This document shows, piece after piece, positions 1 to 10,809 of a DNA stretch of 64,000 nucleotides. The position numbers were made by a program, and so were the translations under genes. Source of the DNA: Pagrus major (Eukaryota; Chordata; Actinopteri; Spariformes; Sparidae). The notes under the pieces were generated by a model that was not told the DNA's origin, did not search any database, and saw only the letters and a list, made by a program, of their open reading frames with translations. The stretch's first letter is position 1. Each line of letters opens with the position of its first letter. Location: contig NC_133221.1 in assembly GCF_040436345.1 (NCBI RefSeq), positions 27,945,008 to 28,009,007 of the forward strand, written 5' to 3'.

Positions 1-1759
1 GTCTGACAGCAGCAGGAAGGAAGGACCTGCGATACCTCTCCGTCACACACTTGGGATGTATCAACCTGTCGCTGAAGGAGCTGACCAGTGCAGTGATAGT
101 GACCTGCAGGGGGTGGGACTCCTTCACCAGCAGCGATGACAGCTTGTCCATCATCCTGCTCTCTCCCACCACCTGCACTGGGTCAAGAGGGCATCCCAGG
201 ATGGAGCTGGCCTTCTTGATAAGTTTATCAAGTCTCTTCCTATCTGCTGCCGAGATGCTGCTGCTCCAGCAGACTACTCCATAGAAAATGGCTGATGCCA
301 CCACAGAGTCATAGAAAGTTGTCAGGAGTGCCCCCTGCACCCCAAAGGACCTGAGCTTCCTCAGCAGATGGAGTCTGCTCTGACCTTTCTTGTATGTTGC
401 TGCAGTGTGATCAGTCCAGTCCAGTTTATTGTTCAGGTGAACTCCCAGGTACTTGTAAGACGTCACCATCTCAATGTCTGTTCCCAGGATGTCCACTTGT
501 GTGCAGGGTTGTTTGCGCCTGCGGAAATCCACCACCAGCTCTTTGGTCTTCCCGGCGTTGAGCTGGAGGTGGTTCCGCTGGCACCAGTCCACAAAGTCCT
601 GAATAAGTTCTCTGTAGGCTCTGTCGTCCCCGTCCCTGATGAGGCCGACGATAGCAGAGTCGTCAGAGAACTTTTGTAGATGGCTGTGGGGTGTTTGGTG
701 GGAGAAATCAGCAGTGTAAAGGGTGAACAGGAAAGGGGCCAGGACTGTTCCCTGTGGGGCCCCCGTACTGCAGACGACTGTGTCCGACACACAGTCCCGA
801 GTCCTCACATACTGTGGCCGGTCGGTGAGGTAATCGAGGATCCAGTTCGTGAGGTGTTGGTCCACCCCTGTGAGCTCCAGCTTGTCCCCCAAAAGCGCAG
901 GCTGTATGGTGTTGAAAGCACTGGAGAAATCAAAGAACATGATCCTCACAGTGCTTCCAGGCTTTTCCAGGTGAGACAGTGATCTGTCCAGGAGGAAGAT
1001 GATGGCGTCGTCCACTCCGATGCCAGGTTGGTAGGCAAACTGGAGTGGGTCCATAAAAGGACCCACCAGAGGGCGGAGATGGACAAGGACCAGCCGCTCC
1101 AGGGTCTTCATCAGGTGTGAAGTGAGAGCAACTGGTCTGTAGCTGTTGAAGTCCTTAGGGTGAGGGATCTTTGGTACTGGTACCACGCAGGAGGTTTTCC
1201 ACAGCAGTGGCACTTTTCCCAGCTTCAGGCTCATGTTGAAGATATACTCCACAATCCTGCACAGCTGGTCTGCACAGGACTTGAGGAGCCTGGAGCTGAT
1301 CCCGTCTGGACCCGTGGCCTTCTTCACCTTCATCTTCCTCAGTTCGTTCCTCACCTGGATAGTGGAGAGGGACAGATTGGAGCAGGGGGGCTGAGTGTGG
1401 GGTGGGGGAGGTGGGTGAATGTCAGGGGGAACAGTGGGGGGTGTCTGCAGGCTGAAAGCAGTGGAGAGGGAGGTAGAGGTGAGAATGGGGCAGGAAACAG
1501 GGGGGATGGAAGAGGTGGTGGGGGGAAGCAGAGATGACTGGGCCGGGGGAGGGGTGGGTGTCTGGTCAAACCTATTGAAGAATAGGTTCAGGTCGTTCAC
1601 CCACATCTGATCCCCGGCAGCCTGAGAGTCTGGTTTCCTCAGCCCTGAGATTGTTTTAAGGCTTTTCCAGACTCCACTGATGTTAGTCTGCTGCAGCTGG
1701 TCCTCCATCTTCCTCCTGTAGCTGTTCTTCCCCTCTCTGTCTCTCTGTCTCTCTTCCCC
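1..1759 (-). mobile_element. 5'-truncated non-LTR retrotransposon (LINE), reverse transcriptase part of ORF2
   Basis: Read on the minus strand, one frame stays open for 586 codons, from just below an in-frame stop at 1760-1762 to the left window edge, where it continues outside. The translation is a LINE-type reverse transcriptase. It has the ATGPDGI block near 1300, a FAYQPG block, the FDFSSAFNT catalytic motif near 915-950, GAPQGTVL near 750, and FSDD at 659-670 in place of the usual YADD. The C-terminal thumb and post-RT region runs to the edge. The endonuclease part is missing, so this is a 5'-truncated copy as left by target-primed reverse transcription. The fish Rex1/CR1/L2-Jockey-like group fits best; I cannot fix the clade by eye. 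The lack of stops or frameshifts suggests a young insertion. The 3' end and target duplication lie outside the window. Confidence 0.9.
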
Positions 1760-1762
1760 TCA

Positions 1763-2940
1763 GTCACCTTTTAACCTTAGAGGGTACTAAAATCACAAAT
1801 TTATTTTAAACTTTCATATTCAAAGTGAAGCACTAAGTGTGGTTTACCGAACTTGAATTGAAAAATAACAAAATACATAGCAGAGATTGCATTTGTTGTA
1901 AGCAAGTGTGGCCAGGTCATAAGGAGACTGGACACAGTAGAATAATTATTGTGGGTCTTTTATTCCCCGACTGCAATTTATAAAAGAAACAGCATTAACA
2001 CTGCAATTTTGAGGATTTGAGGTAATCAGTATCAAACAAACAATTTTTTTTTTTTCACTGTACGTCAAACTGACGGTAAACCTCAGTTAGCTTATGAACT
2101 TCAAACACTTATCTCTGTGTCCTAGACATTTGCTCTAGTTAAAAGTGACTGTAGACTTGACTAGACAACAGTAGTGGCTCTTTCTGAATAAATAAAATAA
2201 AAAACAGAAAAACAAATCATCAAACTAATCATCATCTTATTTGCTGATACTCGTAACCATTCTTGTGCTTTATCGATGTTAATAGGGATATTTTTCACAC
2301 GCGACATCAAAATACACACCTCAGCAGTCCGTCTTTCACTCGTGATCCCCCATGATCTCCCGCGATCTCGCACAACCTACCGATGCGCCGCTCTTAAAGT
2401 GACAGTGTCACCTAAACAAAAAGAAACTGCTAACACAGTAATAATTCCCTACAGAATAATAAAACACTGTCTTAACAGTCTGAAAACAGTCTTGGTCTCT
2501 TGTTCACCTGGCTACACAAGTAAAAAAAATAATTAAAAAAGAAAAAAAAAATCGATTTTTTTTTTCTTGATTGGCAGCCGCTTAGTTCGCTTATGCCTCA
2601 GGCCGGCTCTGCACAACACCAGTACAAGTAGGGAACTGTGTGTATTACGTGTAACAGACTAGCTGGAAGTACTAGTGTCTCCCCTCAGGTCAGGAAATGG
2701 TAAAAATATAACTCAGATCGATGCTCTATAACAATGCAATCTCATAAACTGTCTGGATCAAGACGAAAAAAAAGAATGTCTTCACTTTTATATTGAAGAA
2801 ATTACAGTTACAGCCTCATAAAAGTGATCCCATTGAGGTCCACATCTGCTTATTCTGATTTACACTGCATTTCTCTAACTTTTCTTTTTGTTTTCTGTTC
2901 CCACAAGCTGCAAACTGTGTCGCTTTCTCACTCTCTATAG
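1763..2940. other. Intergenic stretch without recognisable gene
   Basis: AT-rich DNA directly upstream of the truncated LINE end. It contains poly-T and poly-A runs (2044-2055, about 2525-2567) and a short GC-richer patch at 2290-2400. I see no exon with splice sites and no conserved protein. The patch around 2575-2615 resembles the edge of a dispersed fish repeat, but I could not delimit it. Confidence 0.5.
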
Positions 2941-2983
2941 CTTCCTCCTCCTCCTCCTCTTTCTCCTCCTCATCCTCCTCTCT
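2941..2983. repeat. Imperfect (TCC)n microsatellite
   Basis: Pyrimidine-rich run of TCC/TCT triplets just upstream of a dispersed retroelement 3' end. On the minus strand it reads GGA/GAA. Confidence 0.8.
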
Positions 2984-2989
2984 TTTCAT

Positions 2990-3591
2990 TCAGGCTCCCT
3001 TCTGATGGACCAAGGGCCCCTGGGACCATCTACCTCTCCTGGCTCCTGCTGCCTCACATACTGTCGGATCTGGATCGTCACACCCTAGGCTCCGCTGGAT
3101 CTCCTTATATCTGTATTTCTGTAAGATTTAATGCCTCTTCACTCTGATCTCTCTGTTTTACTGCTAATTATCTTGTGTGGCCTGCCCTCTTCCAGGTCAC
3201 CACAGTGGAGAGGAGTTCGTGTGGCTCAGGCACCACTTGGCGATGCCTTGGCCTGCTCAGTCGTCTCCTGGATTCATATATATATATTTTGTTCCACATA
3301 TTCTGTCAATGCAACTTGTAAACTGTGATTTTGTTGTTTTTCTCTGTGTACATGCAACATCTATTGCATTTCTGTCCGTCCTGGGAGAGGGATCCCTCCT
3401 CTGTGGCTCTTCCTGAGGTTTCTTCCATCTTTTTTTTCCCTGTAAAAGGGTTTATTTCCCCTCAACATGGCAAGTTTTTCCTCATTCGAATCAAGGGTCT
3501 AAGGACAGAGGATGTCGTTCACTGTACAGATTGTAAAGCCCATTGAGGCAATGTGATTGTGATTCTGGGCTCTATAAATAAAATTGATTTG
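2990..3591 (+). repeat. Dispersed retroelement 3' end, copy 1
   Basis: The stretch 3160-3591 is clearly related, in the same orientation, to 9258-9707. Shared blocks include CTAATTATCTTG, GAGGTTTCTTCCATC, GATTGTAAAGCCCA and TCTATAAATA followed by AATTGATTTG. The A/T-rich (TTGATTTG)-type tail after a TATAAATA-like block is typical of the 3' end of an abundant fish non-LTR element or SINE. The sequence from 2990 to 3160 probably belongs to the same element. The open frames here are chance frames. Confidence 0.7.
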
Positions 3592-4287
3592 TTCATGCAA
3601 CAGGGAAGCATTTCACAGATTTTAAATTGAAAAAGTGGAAAAGGAGAGCTCTGGTCTCAGATCAGTTCTCAATATCAGCCGATACAAGGAGTTAGTGTCA
3701 AGAGAGAAAAAGTCAAATGGGTACATCCCACAGAAAATCACCCTGGATTGAACTGATGATACAGTATATACTGCTTCATATTAACAGTCAGATAATACCC
3801 TAAGTTGTTCTGACCAAACAGGAGAGTCAACCGTCCATCACAAAGTAGTGTCATCTTTTCTCTAACCATCATGCTGTAGCCAATGAAGGACACAGATCAA
3901 AATATGATGATTTAAATCTGAAGTATTGACCTCCCGTATACTGACATATTTGTAGTTTTTGGTTAGATCTGACTTTATTAGATTGGAAGAGAAAGTACAT
4001 GACATGACATTCAACAAAAGCTCTGGTTGGATTTTTGGCAAGGTCATTATGATCACATGTACAGCACATGTAACATGTTTACACACTACACAATCTTTTG
4101 GTCTCATTGATGTTGCCAAGATTAGTGGGTCACATGCATTTAAAAGGAACATGCTTATTACACAGAGAACATTAAAGTACAAGCAAGGCAGTTCATGACA
4201 TGAGGTTTTTGTGGGAGTTTTTTCTTGTTCTCACTTCGGGTCAAAGGGTCGGAGGGTTGCCTGAGGGAGGGCCATTTTCAGTTATCG
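3592..4287. other. Intergenic stretch without recognisable gene
   Basis: No splice-bounded exon or known protein. Several overlapping open frames at 3862-4198 on both strands are low-complexity chance frames. A short piece near 4202-4260 weakly resembles the fish repeat at 2990-3591. Confidence 0.4.
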
Positions 4288-4288
4288 C

Positions 4289-5250
4289 CAGTGTTGCAAA
4301 AAATACCCAAAAGTCATATACTTAAATTAAGTGATATTAAATGCACTATATTTACATGTTTTTTTTAACGGTATACTGTGGGTTGACCAATTATCAGCCT
4401 GGCCATATCTAGCATTTTTCTCATTATGGGAATCAGTGGGTTTTAGTTTTTTTTTTTAAATCGGATTGCTAATAAAATGAATGCAGTTAAAAATGCACTT
4501 CTTACCCCTAAATTCCACCAGATCCGTGTTCGGTCCACCACGGCACCACCCCTAACTCTAACCCTAGGTTTCACTCTAGTCTATGTGTTTACTTCCACTG
4601 GCTCCGCTACATTGCGTGTCTACTCCTGAGCAGATAAGCAAAGCTTCTATTTCTGCCGGATGCCGGAACACGCTGCATCAATTCAGCCAAATTCACAACT
4701 CAGACAGGAAGTCACACACCGAAACAATAATATAACATCCAGTTAATTTTCAGAATAAAACACTCACCAGCACAAAAATCTCAAAAAAGAGACAAATCAA
4801 AGCACTTCTTCTAATCTTTCGGTTGGGAACACTTATTGTTGATGTGTTTATAACACATACGTATAACTGCGGTCGTGCGTGATTCTGTGATTATCGTGGG
4901 AACTCCTCGGTCTCGCAACTCCAGCTGTCCAGCAGTGCTGCGCCGTGCTGCACTCAAAACGGAGCCGGTGGGGGTTGACGGACGATGGAACAAAACCGTA
5001 GTGGAGCCGTTCCGCAATGTACATGAGACCAGAATTTCCGGGGTTAGGCTTGATGCAGCATGCAATCTACGAAGTAACTAGTAACTAAAGTTATCAAATA
5101 AATGTAGTGGAGTAAAAACTGCAGCATTTGCCTCCAAAATGAAGTGAAGTGGAAGAATAAATAAAAAAGGAAAATGTAGGAAAAATGAAAAATGGAAATA
5201 CTCAAGAAAAGTACCTCGAAATTCTACTTAAATATAGTACTTCCATCACT
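4289..5250. mobile_element. Probable degraded hAT-like nonautonomous element
   Basis: It starts with CAGTGTTGCAAAAAATAC followed by a CTTAAATTAAG-type stretch. It ends with an AAGTACCTCG...GTACTTCCATCACT block, the kind of end seen in a common fish hAT family. An inner inverted pair is visible: TGGCTCCGCTACATTGCG near 4600 against the complementary GTAGTGGAGCCGTTCCGCAATG stretch near 4998-5020. I found no matching 8-bp flanks, so the boundaries are uncertain. Confidence 0.4.
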
Positions 5251-6599
5251 TGCGTTTTTTTCCATAATCTGGGCATTGTGAAGCCCTTTCAGGTTGGAAA
5301 AGAGTTTAAGGCCTATATAAAGACCTGATTTGGACTTGTGTTGTGTGCATTGCACATCAAATGACAGCACGTGCTGATAGACAAGCATGGTCAGTACTGT
5401 CTGATGACAAATCTACAAAATGTCCTCATGTCCTTTGTCACCAATGTGACCGAGTGCAGTTTATTTGGCATGGCATGGCATGTCTGAAACAAGCTGATAT
5501 TATGCAGTTGGTGTATTATAGGCTGGCCTTACTGACTTGTGATTAAATCCTTTCCAAGACTTAAAAACTGACTCAAGGTCATGTCCAGGGAAATGTCTCT
5601 CAGTGTTGTGCAGCATGTTTTAGGGCCCTATTATTGTCTTGCAGTTTTACAGGGGATGTCTCCACACTAAGGCCAGTCCTCCCAGCCCATCCCTGCACCA
5701 CAAACAGAAAACCATATGGGATCAAAGGACGGTAATGAAGCTAACCGCTAACTGCAGGTCTTACAGCACATGTTAGAAGGAAAACTGCAAACGTTTACTT
5801 CCCTGAAGTTCCATCAGTCACAAATTAAATACATCTTAAGGCTGTGATGCCTTCCAGCTTGGATTCATTTACCTACAATCAGTGCTCCTGAATGACAAAA
5901 TCACTAGCTACAACAACACTTTGATTTTTATATTTGTAAATGGTGATTATGGTGATTTTGACCTTTCTTCCCTTTTTGTTGATTGGTTGTGTGCGCTCAA
6001 AATTGTTGAATGGTTTAGATCGGGATTTGCTAGTTGGAAGCTATTACAGTAGTTAGTCAGGACAGAAGATTCATTTACATGACAAATCCCACAGGGACAG
6101 GATTAGAGAAATTAAGAGAAAAGAATAGGCTTTCTGTTGACAGCTCCCGAAAGAACATATATTTATCACATCAACACTGCCTTTATTGGACACTCATTAT
6201 TGTTCCTTATCCAGTTTGTTCTTTAGCATTTATGTTTTGCGGTTTGCTACATTCAAATTGATAGGTTGCAGAAGAGCTACAGATTACAGGCACCTTCTTG
6301 GAAACTAGTGGTACAGTATGCAGCAGTGGTTCCCAATGCTTTCCTATCTTGCCTTCCTTTGGAAACCAAAACTAAATCTGGCTAACCTGAATCTTGATAG
6401 TTTGCCAGATTCAGAGCACTCTTTGGTCTATAGCATTCCCAAAATGATTCACACTGTAGATCTTCTTCACAGCCGTCCTTTTGAGTTATCTGAGCAGGAG
6501 AAGCACCAGTGGTAGGTGGGGGTATGGGGTACTGTTTGCACATTGAGATGATCTATTCTCTGTTTTATCTTGTCTGTTTAAACTGAAATGTAAAAACGG

Positions 6600-6785
6600 C
6601 AAGTTGTGGTTTTATAGAGGCAAGCTTGCTCTTTCCCCCTGCTTCCAGTTTAAGTGCTAAACTAAGCAAAGCTAATCAACTCCTGGCTCTAGCTCCATAA
6701 AGTCACATGAAAGCATCAACTTTTTTCAACTCAGTGAGAAGCAAATGAGCGAATAAACCAGAATATCCTACTATTCCTTTAATTT
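6600..6785 (-). repeat. Miniature inverted-repeat family A, partial copy
   Basis: Ends in CTATTCCTTTAAT, as does the copy at 50285-50612. It contains AAACTAAGCAAAGCTAATC, the reverse complement of the TTAGCTTAG block found near 34848 in the full copy. Family A is a very common fish dispersed repeat. This copy lacks one end. Confidence 0.55.
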
Positions 6786-6847
6786 CTAGCCCCCATGATA
6801 CCTTACACAAATTATGGGTGCAACTTCTGGCACGTTCTGTCTCTTAA

Positions 6848-6963
6848 AGGTGCTATTTCTAAGAGAAGTTGATTTATGAGTCTCATTCCAACGCTTTGGG
6901 ATTATAGGACGGGTCGGCTGCCATCCCAACTCTTGAGTTTTTAACGAGTTGGGAATGAGACTT
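6848..6963. repeat. TTAA-flanked miniature element family B, partial copy
   Basis: Begins AGGTGCTATTT directly after TTAA (6844-6847). It contains ATGAGTCTCATTCC, CTTTGGGATTATAGG, GGGTCGGCTGCCATCCCAAC and GTTGGGAATGAGACT, so its two halves fold back on each other. Related copies lie at 18985-19060, 50803-50961 and 57575-57742. The right terminus is not preserved. Confidence 0.55.
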
Positions 6964-9257
6964 TAACAAGAACCAGGACACTAATCCCCATTCTCAGAGT
7001 GATTAGTACGGCATATAGCGACTTTATCCAGTGAATACAACTAACACAATTACTATTGCTTGGTCCACAAGCCTTGGGCCAGTGTCAGTGTGTCAATTAT
7101 TATGGTACTTCCTTACTAACGCTAGTTCTACCGAGCACGGAAAAATCACCCGTAATCGTTTTGCCAGCAACCTCCTCAGTGACATCCCCTGGATGGAATT
7201 TCTTTTTTTTTTTTTCAATAGCTGACACCTGTAATATGAGAAAACAGGCAGCTGAGCCTGCGACTGATCTGATCCTATCACTGCAAGGGAACAGAGCTTG
7301 TTTGGTGATTTGTTTTATAGTGAACTCTCAAAGTAGGAAGTAGTACCAAATATTTTATTTAATATAAGGTGTCATGAAAAATATTTGTGCTATCCATAAT
7401 AGTTTAGCACTTTGTTATGGCAGTTTTCAGTTTGCAAATGGCATCTTTATCCAACCAAAATCTCAGTTCATTAGTTTGCGATCTGAACTGAACATTTGGC
7501 CATCTTTCACTTAGTTTGCAAGACTACACAGTCAGAGCTCCGGTCAAGCACTGAACATTACTCTGAATGAATCTTTTTAACAAATCTCGTAAAATAACTG
7601 ATTGTAATGAGTCATTGCACTGAAGAGAGCTGCTTTGTACATCACTAACCTCCCTGAGCTATGAGGAACTAGATCAAGACCCAGTGGGTGGTCAGTAAAC
7701 CTTGTGCTGGTGAGAGTTGTGTGGTAAAAGCTAACATTGGCGCACACAACCACATAATTTGCAGAGCCGTCCTTAACCGAGCCTCCCTCATTCTCAAGTC
7801 TGAGATCTCTGTTAAGTGTTTCCAAGAATCCCAGGAGGCCTGCTTGTTGTAGGTGTAGTGATGGGCATGTGGGTAATTACAGCATTCTTTGATATGGCAG
7901 CATGAATGGTTAGGTGGCTTAAGTGCTGACCTGGTATTTCCTCAGTGGCACAGATTTCTGCCAAGTCTTTAGAGGATCATTTCTGCCTCAGGAGAATGAA
8001 GTTTGGACTATATCTTGAAGGAAAATCAAGCACTGACCTTACAGTACTCGTGGACTGTCATGGCCTTGCTTGTATACATTGGCACTTCATTTTATTCATT
8101 CTGTCACTGATGAAAGTAAGTTCTATAGGGAAGCTTTTGACAAAATTCAGTGGACAGAAGCTCTCAGTGATTATATTTAGAAACTCCCCATTTCCACGAT
8201 CGACATTAAAATGCGTGCAGGTGAGCGATCTATTCAAACAATATAATCAGCTTTGATTAACAATTACTCTGTTTACTGTTGATACGATTGTAGACAATTG
8301 CATTTAAAAATGTGCAAAGAAAATGTATTTGTGCAAAATTAGTCCAAAAGCGAACACACATGCATACCATCCTGACGTGTGTGTGTGCAGTTCTCAGAGG
8401 TACTGTATATTTATCATGTTTTATGTGAAGCACGCCGAGTCCGTCTCTGTTTGAATCATGCTATACAGTCAGTGAAACCGACTGACATGATGTAATGCTG
8501 CGAGCATATGGCATGAGGGGACTATCTGGAGAGCAGACAGTTGATCTTTTTTCAGATATGCAACTGATACAATCTCCAATGTCCATTTCTCTGAAAGATT
8601 CAATCAACATATTGAATTATGTTAGGCCATAGCTGTGTTTTCAATCATCCTCTAACTTGATGTATTTCTCTTCCCTCTCCATTGGCTGTCTGTTACAATT
8701 TGTCAAAACTTCCTGCTCTGGTAATGACGTGACTCGGAGCATTGCTTGAATTCAGTGCTGCATTAACTTCTGGCTGTGCGTTGGAATGTGCTCTCGTTCA
8801 GAAGGGGATTTTGACTCAAGGGGGAGGAGAGGTGCAATATATAGAAGTCATTTGATGTCTAGAAAGTCGAGCAGAGTGGAATTTGAACATGTCCAGATGG
8901 TGAAGTGAAGAATTGCGCACATTCAAATAATACTGTATATAAACTCCAAAAGTTAAACAATTGTAAATGAGCTGTTATTTTTACATAATATAAAGTACTA
9001 TTGGAATTAGAAATTGAAATGGATGGATTGTATGATGGACAGTAGCCGAGACATATCTCAAAAAGTAAAGGGGTCAGTACTGCAGCCATATTAACTTTCC
9101 AACAGTGACACAACAGGGGCATACTGCATTTCTCCTCAGCTTGTACCTTTGTAATCAACAAGCTCAAATGGGACTCTGAAGAAATAAAACTAGATATTGA
9201 TGTTCCACAGCATGTCAAATTCGATCCCTTGTCATTCTGATGTTTTTGTATTTTTTA

Positions 9258-9707
9258 TTGCTAATTATCTTGCGTGGTCTGTCCTCTTCAAGGTCAGCAC
9301 GACATAGTGTTCATGTGACTCGGGCACCAGTTGGCGATTGCCTCCGCCTTCTCAGTCGTCCTCCTGGATCCACACTCTTCACATACATTTGATATCATTT
9401 CCTTGTATCAGATATTCTGTCAGTGAAAATTGTAAACTGTGAGTTTGTGGTTCTGTTCAGTAAATGACATCTACTGCATGTCTGTCCATCCTGGGAAAGG
9501 GGTCCCTCCTCTGTGGTTCTTCCTGAGGTTTCTTCCATCCTTTTCCCCCCCTGTTAAAAGAGCTTTTTTTTTTCACAATATGGCAAGTTGTTCCTCACTC
9601 GAATGGAAGGTCTAGGATGTTGCTCACTATAGCCTACAGATTGTAAAGCCCACTGAGGCAATGTGAGAGTGATTTTGGGCTCTATAAATACAATTGATTT
9701 GATTTGA
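9258..9707 (+). repeat. Dispersed retroelement 3' end, copy 2
   Basis: Same order of blocks as 3160-3591: CTAATTATCTTG, ATTCTGTCAGTG, CCATCCTGGGA, GTCCCTCCTCTGTGG, CTGAGGTTTCTTCCATCC, AGATTGTAAAGCCCA, and the GGGCTCTATAAATA plus ATTGATTTG tail. It differs from copy 1 by many substitutions and small indels, so both copies are old. Confidence 0.7.
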
Positions 9708-10187
9708 TATGGTAAGTTATTCAAATTCGTGTATTGTGTAACTAAAGTTATTCCTTTTTTAATTTAAATTTATTTTATTTCATGTAACATCTCACAGCCA
9801 GCGTCATTTAACTGTCAGTTGTCGCATGAGACCGGACATGGTGTACCTCAAGTCAGTTAGTGTCGAAATCCCTGTGAGCGACTTTAATAGAGCCTTAAAG
9901 TGCTCCTCGTAAGCCCGACCATCACAGGTCGACAGTCATGTGGCTAAATGGAAATACACCCCGCGCGTGCTATTTTTGATTTGACCGGCTAAATGTTGAG
10001 TTTATCTATTTATATTTGAGCCAAAAAGTGATGACACATCCTGCATGTACGACACGCTCTCTACATAACGGACAGCTGAGCTTACATCGCGTTATAAAAC
10101 CCGACTTACTGGGTGTAGAGTCAAAATTTCCGGCGTTGCATGAAGGCAGCACAGGAGGCTGAGAATCGGGGAGAGGGCGCGATAGAG
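9708..10187. other. Intergenic stretch upstream of chst13
   Basis: AT-rich at first, with CpG frequency rising from about 9840. No exon is recognisable. It leads into the likely chst13 promoter. Confidence 0.4.
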
Positions 10188-10653
10188 GGGTGGGCGTGAC
10201 GTCATGGCATGGTGCCCCGTCCATGTTTGGCGGAGAAGAAGAAGAAGAAGAAGAAGGAGAAGAAGAAGAAGTTTGTGTAGCTTCGACAAACTCCAGACAC
10301 CATTAGTCTGAGTCACAACTCGAGTCTAGGAGGAGAGAAACAGTTTATTCATAACTTTTCATTTGCTTTAGGGCTTATCACATCAACAAACGTTATTTAA
10401 GGCTTAATTTAAAGTCACCTTGCTTAATTTGTCATTAATATTAAGTTAACGTAATCTAAAAAGCCGGCAGAGACCAGAGCGGGCGGTTCTGAATTTAAGT
10501 CCCACTCACGTTAAAATCACCGGCTTGTTGCTTTGTCGTTCAACAGCCCAGCTAACGTTACTCCTGGATGGGCTGTGGGTTTTTATTTTATTTTATTCTA
10601 TTTTTTTTAAGTTCCCCACAATTAATGAATAGGCTCCTAATTCTTCGTTTCGC
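10188..10653 (+). promoter_or_regulatory. Probable chst13 promoter and 5' UTR region
   Basis: A CpG-richer patch about 0.5 kb before the chst13 start codon. It has a perfect palindromic cAMP-response element, TGACGTCA, at 10197-10204, immediately preceded by a GC box-like GGGGTGGGCG (10187-10196). A GAA repeat follows at 10233-10271. There is no clear TATA box at a plausible distance, as is usual for CpG-type vertebrate promoters. The transcription start cannot be placed from sequence alone. The regulatory role is inferred. Confidence 0.4.
10233..10271. repeat. (GAA)n microsatellite near the chst13 promoter
   Basis: Run of GAA triplets broken by one GGA, about 30 bases after the CRE palindrome. 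On the minus strand it encodes a leucine run that is a repeat artefact. Confidence 0.85.
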
Positions 10654-10719
10654 ATGAACCGCGTCGAGGCAGTAACGAGGGGTCGGGGGCTCCGCCAGAA
10701 GAGCCGGGCTTCAGGATGA
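10654..10719 (+). promoter_or_regulatory. Upstream ORF overlapping the chst13 start (ATGA)
   Basis: An ATG at 10654 opens 21 codons and stops at TGA 10717-10719, which overlaps the chst13 ATG at 10716-10718 as ATGA. Its context (C at -3) is weak, while the chst13 ATG has A at -3. If the transcript begins upstream of 10654, this uORF could damp translation or feed the main start by termination-reinitiation. The function is inferred; the arrangement is directly visible. Confidence 0.45.
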
Positions 10720-10809
10720 GGATGCCCAGAGGAGGACGCCTGTTTCTGGCGACGTGCCTCGGCTCGCTCTTCGTTCTCGTGCTGTACTTCCAGAGCATCA
10801 CCAAGCCAG
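10716..10809 (+). CDS. chst13: chst13 coding exon 1 (signal anchor)
   Basis: Encodes residues 1-31 plus one base of the next codon. ATG at 10716 has A at -3. No other in-frame ATG occurs upstream before the stop TAA at 10638-10640, so the start is well supported. The sequence runs MRMPRGGR and then a hydrophobic stretch [18 protein letters not shown], the Golgi signal anchor. It ends at the donor CCAG|GTAAGA (phase 1). Confidence 0.88.

Larger units (their letters stand above)
5251..9257. other. Intergenic stretch with scattered repeats, no gene seen
   Basis: No exon with matching splice sites or familiar protein. It contains two dispersed miniature-element copies, described separately near 6600-6785 and 6848-6963. 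The open frames (for example 7577-7825 minus, 7945-8256 plus, 8859-9218 minus) translate to low-complexity, unfamiliar sequence and are taken as chance. Confidence 0.5.

Noticed and set aside
2941..3088. Leucine-rich 66-codon plus-strand frame like a signal peptide
   Set aside because: Produced by a TCC microsatellite running into a dispersed repeat.
4549..4567. CCTAACTCTAACCCTAGG resembling interstitial telomeric repeat
   Set aside because: Only two or three imperfect units, located inside a dispersed element; not a telomere tract.
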